Made by a program: the position numbers and the translations under genes
Shown: piece by piece, positions 31,833 to 35,746 of the stretch
Layout of the letters: each line of letters begins with the position of its first letter
How positions within the stretch are numbered: the first letter of the stretch is position 1
The notes under the pieces: model-generated
Database searches by the model: none
Told to the model about the DNA's origin: nothing
Seen by the model: the letters and a program-made list of their open reading frames with translations, nothing else
Origin: Solirubrobacterales bacterium
Lineage (GTDB): Bacteria > Actinomycetota > Thermoleophilia > Solirubrobacterales > Solirubrobacteraceae
Assembly (NCBI GenBank): GCA_019247075.1
Contig: JAFAPR010000051.1
Span: 1-35,746 of the forward strand
Direction: 5' to 3'
DNA length: 35,746 nt

Positions 31833-32129
31833 GTGACCGGATTTCTCAGCCCAACCCACATGGCCCTGCTGCTCGTCGCGCTGCTTATCCTGTTCGGCGC
31901 CAAGCGGCTGCCCGAGCTCGGCCGCTCACTCGGCAGCGGAATGCGGGAGTTCAAGCACTCGATCGCCGGCGAGGCCGGTGGCGAGCGGGCCACGCTCGCG
32001 GCCGTGCACGAGCCCGAGCCGGAGGCGCATCCCACGTCGGCCGCCGAGCCCGCCGCCGTCCAGCCGGCCTTCCGCGAACCCACCGCCGACCAGGCCGCAG
32101 CCGACTCGGGACCTCCTGCCGCCGCGTAG
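31833..32129 (+). CDS. tatA: TatA/E-family twin-arginine translocase subunit, 98 aa
   Basis: The fold is unmistakable: a short N-terminal membrane helix (HMALLLVALLILF, 9-21), the hinge FGAKRLPELGRSLGSG (21-36), and an amphipathic helix (MREFKHSIAGE). An unstructured Ala/Pro/Glu tail follows (about 55-98). TatA oligomerises to form the passage for folded proteins with RR signal peptides. The GTG at 31833 has AAAGGAG six bases upstream. No tatC or tatB is nearby, so this is an orphan or extra copy. The first residues are MTGFLSPTH; the usual polar residue before the helix is present (His9). The neighbours are a lipoprotein gene and a methyltransferase, which do not suggest a dedicated substrate. 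Confidence 0.9.
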   Translation: MTGFLSPTHMALLLVALLILFGAKRLPELGRSLGSGMREFKHSIAGEAGGERATLAAVHEPEPEAHPTSAAEPAAVQPAFREPTADQAAADSGPPAAA

Positions 32130-32220
32130 GACACAGCAGCGCCCACCTGACGACTATTGTTCTTCGACCGGATCGCGGCCCCGGCGAATTCTGGTCCAGT
32201 GAGGCGAGAGGAGATCAGGG

Positions 32221-32835
32221 ATGCCGCCTTACAAATTGATGTACCGGTTTGGGATCGCTCCTTGGGAGTGGCGCGACGTCGCCGGGACCTGGCAACCGAT
32301 CCTCGAGGGTCAAAACGCTTTGGCAGCTGGTCGCGCGCTCGACGTCGGCTGCGGCACCGGACGGGACGCGGTCTATCTGGCCAAGCACGGATGGCGCGTG
32401 ACCGCTGTCGACTTCGCCGAAGACGCGCTGGCGAAGGCTCGGCAGCGAGGAGCCGATGAGGGGGTCCAAGTCGAGTGGATCCAAGGCGACGTGGGTCGAC
32501 TCGATCAGCTTGGACTCGAGCCCGGCTACACGCTGCTCTACGACTTCGGCTGCATCCAGGGCCTTGCCGATGCCGCGAGGCGGGGCGCGGCCACCGGCCT
32601 GACGCGGCTAGCCGCGCCGGGCGCCTCCCTGTTGCTGTTCGCGTTCAAGAGGGGTCGACACATCCTCCTCCCGCGCGGAATGGATCAAGGGGATGTCGGC
32701 GCGCTTCTCGGTGGCGGGTGGCACCTCGCGCAGACCAACTCCGTCAAGGAAGACCGCATGCCGGGATTCGTGGGCCGCGCCGGGCCGACGGTGTATCGCT
32801 TCACCCGGCGCGACGATGGCGGGTTGCCCGCGTAG
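32221..32835 (+). CDS. class I SAM-dependent methyltransferase (TehB-like size), 204 aa
   Basis: Motif I is RALDVGCGTGRDAVYLAKHG (38-57) and the acidic residue at the end of strand 2 is Asp64 in VTAVDFAEDAL. Motif II/III are VEWIQGDVGRL and LLYDFGCIQGL. The opening YKLMYRFGIAPWEWRDV precedes the Rossmann fold as in small thiopurine/TehB-type methyltransferases. It probably methylates a small molecule, perhaps a metalloid or toxic compound; the specific substrate is inferred only from resemblance. The ATG at 32221 follows GAGGAGATCAGGG, with GGAG about nine bases upstream. The last 35 bases overlap, on the opposite strand, the extended 3' end of the FAD monooxygenase frame. Confidence 0.88.
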   Translation: MPPYKLMYRFGIAPWEWRDVAGTWQPILEGQNALAAGRALDVGCGTGRDAVYLAKHGWRVTAVDFAEDALAKARQRGADEGVQVEWIQGDVGRLDQLGLEPGYTLLYDFGCIQGLADAARRGAATGLTRLAAPGASLLLFAFKRGRHILLPRGMDQGDVGALLGGGWHLAQTNSVKEDRMPGFVGRAGPTVYRFTRRDDGGLPA

Positions 32836-34753
32836 GAGCCGCGCCGCTCTGCGAGTTCCCGGCCTGCTGCTGGGTGGCGACCGTCTGCGGGCGGTGTTTG
32901 GCGATTGCGGAGGCAAGGTCATCAAGGAAGGTCTGGATGACGCGCACCTCGCGCCGGCTGTGCCGGGCCAGCAGCTCACCTTCGACGGCGCCCAGGGGTC
33001 CGCCGGCATCCTGATCGACGCGTTCATCGTCCGCGCCTTGCTTGTTCCAGCGCTTGTCTCCCTGTGCGGGCGCTGGAACTGGGTCCTCCCCACCCCCGCG
33101 GCTAGGCTTCTCCGCCTCGCCCCTCCAAGCAGTTAGCTGATGCAGGTATTGCTCGGGGATGTCGGGCCGGCTGAGGGGGGCGCGGCGGGCGAGGTATCCG
33201 TCGGGCCGCACGAGCAGCAGTGCTCCTCGCAGCGCGTGATAGCGACGGTGCGCCCGGAGGTGTGGGTCCGTGATTGCTTGTGCGTGCCGTGTCGCGTCCG
33301 TGATTGCTGGTGCGCGCTGTGTCGCGTCCGTCGCGAGCACGGGAACGATCTGCACGTTGCCGTTGAACCGCGCCATGCGCGCGATCGTCTTCTGGACAGC
33401 CTGCTGGTGGTTGCCGCGGCCGCTGAGAACGAGCAGCGTGTGCGTGGTCGAGCCCAGGAGATCGAGCGTCGAGAGTGGCTTGCCGCCGCCAACCAAACCG
33501 GACACGCTGGGCAACCGATCGCCAGGCGCGATCGACTTGCGCATGGAGCGTCGGCTGGCCGGAGCGAGCGGTCCGCCCCGGTAGGTGTGCGAGATCTGGG
33601 ACAGCCGCGTCGTGTACCGGCGTTCGGCTGCCGGAACCGACATCGCGATCGGCAGTAGGCGGTCGCGCAGCCAGCGCTTGGAGGGTGAGGTGACGCTGAA
33701 GATGCGTACGAGGTTGTGGGTGAACTCAAGTACCCCTGCGGCGATCGGCACGCGCTCGTCCTGATAGGTGTCAAGCAGCGCGGCCGGCGCGCCGCCGACG
33801 ACGAGCGCGAGTTTCCAGGCCAGGTTGGCCGCATCGTGCAGCCCGGTGTTCATTCCCTGTCCGCCTGCCGGGCTGTGGATATGCGCGGCGTCGCCCGCGA
33901 CCATTAGGCGCCCGCGGCGCATGACGGTCGTTTGCCGGCGATAGCAGCGGAACGCTGCCAACAGGGTCGGGTTGGCGAGCCTCATCGTGGCGGGTCCGCG
34001 CGTGGCCGCGATCCGCTGGATCTCCCCTATCTCGGGCGCCTGGCGCTCGCCGGCGCGGTTGGGGACTTGGGGCATGAAAACTCGCCAGCGATCCCCAGGC
34101 AGTGGGAACGCGACCATCGGCGCAGGTGTGTAGGAGAAGACGTGGAAGCGCTCGCGCTCGATCTGCCAGTCGATGTCCACTTCGGCCATCAGCCAGTCTT
34201 GCCCGTAGTCGTCGCCATCGAACGCCGCCTCCAGGTGGCGGCGGACGACACTGTGTGCCCCGTCGCAGCCCACCACCCAGGCGGCCTGGAGCGTTTGGTC
34301 GAGCTGTTCGCCAACACGCCTGGTCGCCAGCTCGACGCCGTAAGCGTGTTGGTCCAGGTTGAGTATTTCCACCCCCCGCTCGATCGTGACCCCGAGCTGT
34401 TCGAGCCGTTGATCGAGGATGCGCTGGGTTTGGTCCTGGCCCAACGTCAGCATGAACGGGTATGGCGAGTCGATCCCGCCGAAGTCCACGCGCGTGCTCC
34501 GCCGTGCGTGCGTGTGGACGGCCATTCCCGTGGCCTTGTGACCCAATCTGAGGAACTCGTCGACGAGGCCTAGCTGGAGAAAGACCTCGAGGGTGCGGGC
34601 GTGGATTCCGATTGCGCGGGTCTCTTGCGAGCGCGCTGGCTGCTTGTCAAGGATCCGCACCTCGACGCCGAGTCGCGCGAGCTCGATCGCGAGCATCGCG
34701 CCCGTCGGTCCCGCACCGATGATCACAACCCGACCATCGTTCTGCCTTGACAC
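32801..34753 (-). CDS. FAD-dependent aromatic monooxygenase (PheA/TfdB-like), with antisense read-through tail
   Basis: Counting from the GTG at 34753, the FAD-binding GAGPTG is at 13-18, the DG motif in WVVGCDGAHS at 159-168, and the second FAD motif GDAAHIHSPAGGQGMN at 287-302. A thioredoxin-fold C-terminal domain (about 413-543) follows. These are the marks of flavin hydroxylases acting on phenols or polyketide rings, using NAD(P)H and oxygen. The family usually ends near residue 540 (YLHQLTAW). Here the frame runs about 108 residues further, with basic low-complexity sequence, across DNA that on the other strand encodes an MMPL remnant. The GTG at 34753 is eight bases from AGGAGG; the ATG at 34759 is only two bases from it. 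The divergent SARP-type gene may control it. Confidence 0.88.
   Translation of the reverse strand: MSRQNDGRVVIIGAGPTGAMLAIELARLGVEVRILDKQPARSQETRAIGIHARTLEVFLQLGLVDEFLRLGHKATGMAVHTHARRSTRVDFGGIDSPYPFMLTLGQDQTQRILDQRLEQLGVTIERGVEILNLDQHAYGVELATRRVGEQLDQTLQAAWVVGCDGAHSVVRRHLEAAFDGDDYGQDWLMAEVDIDWQIERERFHVFSYTPAPMVAFPLPGDRWRVFMPQVPNRAGERQAPEIGEIQRIAATRGPATMRLANPTLLAAFRCYRRQTTVMRRGRLMVAGDAAHIHSPAGGQGMNTGLHDAANLAWKLALVVGGAPAALLDTYQDERVPIAAGVLEFTHNLVRIFSVTSPSKRWLRDRLLPIAMSVPAAERRYTTRLSQISHTYRGGPLAPASRRSMRKSIAPGDRLPSVSGLVGGGKPLSTLDLLGSTTHTLLVLSGRGNHQQAVQKTIARMARFNGNVQIVPVLATDATQRAPAITDATRHAQAITDPHLRAHRRYHALRGALLLVRPDGYLARRAPLSRPDIPEQYLHQLTAWRGEAEKPSRGGGEDPVPAPAQGDKRWNKQGADDERVDQDAGGPLGAVEGELLARHSRREVRVIQTFLDDLASAIAKHRPQTVATQQQAGNSQSGAAPTRATRHRRAG
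33002..33136 (+). pseudogene. C-terminal remnant of an MMPL-family transporter
   Basis: Reading rightwards, about 44 residues are left: GILIDAFIVRALLVPALVSL, then CGRWNWVLPTP and ARLLRLAPPSS, followed by a TAG at 33134-33136. The pattern of a helix with GxLxDxxxVRxLLVPA and a GRWNWW-like segment is typical of the last helix of MMPL/RND-type lipid exporters. Nothing recognisable of the other 700 residues is seen upstream; the segment from 32836 to 33001 is not MMPL-like. The remnant lies antisense to the tail of the FAD monooxygenase frame. Confidence 0.55.
33271..33330 (+). repeat. 30-base tandem repeat inside the monooxygenase gene, two copies
   Basis: Two 30-base units (33271-33300 and 33301-33330) both start TGATTGCT and end GTCGCGTCCG. 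They differ at three positions. The unit adds ten residues (like DATRHAQAIT) without changing frame. It lies in the thioredoxin-like domain of the FAD monooxygenase, between two beta strands. Confidence 0.8.
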
Positions 34754-34830
34754 CGGCATCGCCTCCTCGGCTTCGATGAAGTTGGCCGAGGGAGCGTGCT
34801 GGAGGGCGCTGATCGGCCGCTGAAGGCCGA

Positions 34831-34847
34831 CTGAACCCGGGTTTCAG
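34831..34847. promoter_or_regulatory. inverted repeat in the SARP/monooxygenase divergent region
   Basis: CTGAA-N7-TTCAG with the palindrome AACCCGGGTT in its centre (34831-34847). It lies 31 bases before the SARP-type start and 78 bases before the monooxygenase start. TAGTCT (34851-34856) could be a -10 box for the SARP-type gene. An operator role is a guess from position. Confidence 0.3.
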
Positions 34848-34877
34848 CGCTAGTCTTCGCCACGGGAGCGGGCGAAT

Positions 34878-35746
34878 GTGACACGAATAGAGTTCCGCGT
34901 TCTGGGTCCCCTTGAGGTGTGGCGAGCCGGAGAGCCAGTCGCGGTACGCGGGGGGAAGCCGAGAGCGCTGCTGGCGATGCTCCTACTGCACGCCGGCGAG
35001 GTGGTGTCCACTGACCAGCTGATCGATGCGCTCTGGGGCGAGCGCCCGCCGTCCGCGGCACCGAACGCGCTTCAGGCGCACGTGGCCGCGCTGCGCCGCG
35101 TCCTCGAACCCGGCCGCGCCCACGGTGTAACGGGGGATCTGTTGATCACGCGCTCGCCCGGTTACCTGCTGGCCGTCGACGGGGTCGAGTTCGACGTTCC
35201 CCGGTTCGAGAGCGTCGCCGCCGAGGGCCACGCCTGCCTGGCGCAGGACCCGGCGCGTGCTGCCGGGTTGTTGCGCGAGGCGCTGGCTCTCTGGCGCGGG
35301 CCCGCGCTGGCGGATTTCGCGTACGAGTCGTTCGCGCAGGCGGAGGCTGCGCGCCTCGAGGAGATGCGCCTCGCTGCAGTCGAAGACCGAGTCGAGGCGG
35401 ACCTGGCGCTCGGGTGCCACGCGGAGGCCGTGCCCGAGCTCGAGAGGCTGCTCTCTGAGCACCCGCTGCGCGAGCGTTTCGCCGGTCAGCTGATGGTCGC
35501 GCTGTACCGCTGCGGGCGCCAAGCGGAGGCAACCCAGGTGTTCCACGCAACCCGCTCCCGGCTAGTGGAGGGGCTGGCGATCGAACCAGGGCCGGCCCTA
35601 CGCGCCGTATTTCAGCGGGTCCTCGAGCAGGACCCCGCGCTGGACCGGGCCGCGGCGGACGGCGCGTCCCAGGGCGCCAGGCCGGCTCACAACTTCCCCG
35701 CGGAGCTGACCTCGTTCGTGGGGCGCGAGAAAGAGCTCGAGCAGGT
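34878..35746 (+). CDS. SARP/BTAD-family transcriptional regulator, 3'-truncated by the window edge
   Basis: The start is GTG at 34878, with GGGAG nine bases upstream. The N-terminal OmpR-type winged helix reads FRVLGPLEVWRAGEPVAVRG, GKPRALLAMLLLHAG, STDQLIDALWGERPP and ALQAHVAALRRVLEP (about 5-88). The bacterial transcriptional activation domain follows (about 98-245): EFDVPRFESVAAEGHA, LREALALWRGPALADFAYES, LLSEHPLRERFAGQLMVALY and RSRLVEGLAIEPGP. At the edge, NFPAELTSFVGREKELEQ announces an ATPase domain, as in AfsR/large SARPs. The 289 visible codons have no stop. Such regulators activate antibiotic or secondary-metabolite genes. It diverges from an FAD hydroxylase, which fits that role. 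Confidence 0.9.
   Translation, partial: MTRIEFRVLGPLEVWRAGEPVAVRGGKPRALLAMLLLHAGEVVSTDQLIDALWGERPPSAAPNALQAHVAALRRVLEPGRAHGVTGDLLITRSPGYLLAVDGVEFDVPRFESVAAEGHACLAQDPARAAGLLREALALWRGPALADFAYESFAQAEAARLEEMRLAAVEDRVEADLALGCHAEAVPELERLLSEHPLRERFAGQLMVALYRCGRQAEATQVFHATRSRLVEGLAIEPGPALRAVFQRVLEQDPALDRAAADGASQGARPAHNFPAELTSFVGREKELEQ

Noticed and set aside
32693-32999. Upstream part of the plus frame that carries the MMPL remnant
   Set aside because: It overlaps the methyltransferase and shows no MMPL motif. Only the last 44 residues are credible.

Overview
The window is high-GC DNA from an actinobacterium. The class Thermoleophilia (Solirubrobacter-like soil bacteria) fits best. The grounds are two F420-type luciferase-like oxidoreductases, a SARP/BTAD regulator, a LAL (AAA+/TPR/LuxR) regulator, PadR and FtsX/MacB-type ABC operons, and decayed secreted-protein genes of a kind I associate with that class. 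The taxonomic call is inference. Many genes have a TANNNT -10 box only 6-9 bases before the start codon, as expected for leaderless transcripts.

Left part (1-6000), accessory and decayed. A truncated esterase, an alpha/beta hydrolase, a SnoaL-like protein and an F420-type oxidoreductase lie on the minus strand. At 3831-3872 there is the exact 3' half of a tRNA-Thr(UGU)-like gene, from the anticodon loop to the discriminator base, with no matching 5' half. This looks like the attachment-site scar of an integrated element. To its right lie two pseudogenes: a secreted protein with a C-terminal PASTA domain, broken by three frameshifts, and a YncE-like propeller, broken by at least one. Between them are about 690 bases in which I recognise nothing.

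Middle (6265-23711), mostly intact genes. An AbiEii-like nucleotidyltransferase and an M20 peptidase diverge from a 27-base promoter region. A minus-strand run follows (ECM4-type thiol transferase, APC permease, metallophosphoesterase). Next is a methyltransferase broken by a one-base deletion in its SAM-binding loop. The padR-ABC ATPase-FtsX permease operon comes after it, with a near-perfect promoter (TTGACA-N17-TATAGT) enclosed by a perfect 12-bp inverted repeat. Then come a secreted S53 (sedolisin) protease preceded by a possible 25-residue CxxC reading frame, a second F420-type oxidoreductase, a lipoprotein, and a second ABC ATPase/permease pair.

Right part (23749-35746). A cupin, a methyltransferase whose start codon appears mutated (GTG to GTA), and a Cys-rich DUF1326 protein lie on the minus strand. 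They diverge from a Cys- and Met-rich DUF2182 membrane protein through two promoters that share one palindromic -35 box. This is the best candidate here for an incompletely described system, probably metal-related. After it come a large LAL regulator, a small unknown protein translationally coupled to an ECF sigma factor, two lipoproteins, an orphan TatA, a methyltransferase, an MMPL-transporter remnant read through in antisense by an FAD monooxygenase, and the start of a SARP-type regulator that runs off the window. No rRNA, complete tRNA, CRISPR array or insertion sequence was seen.
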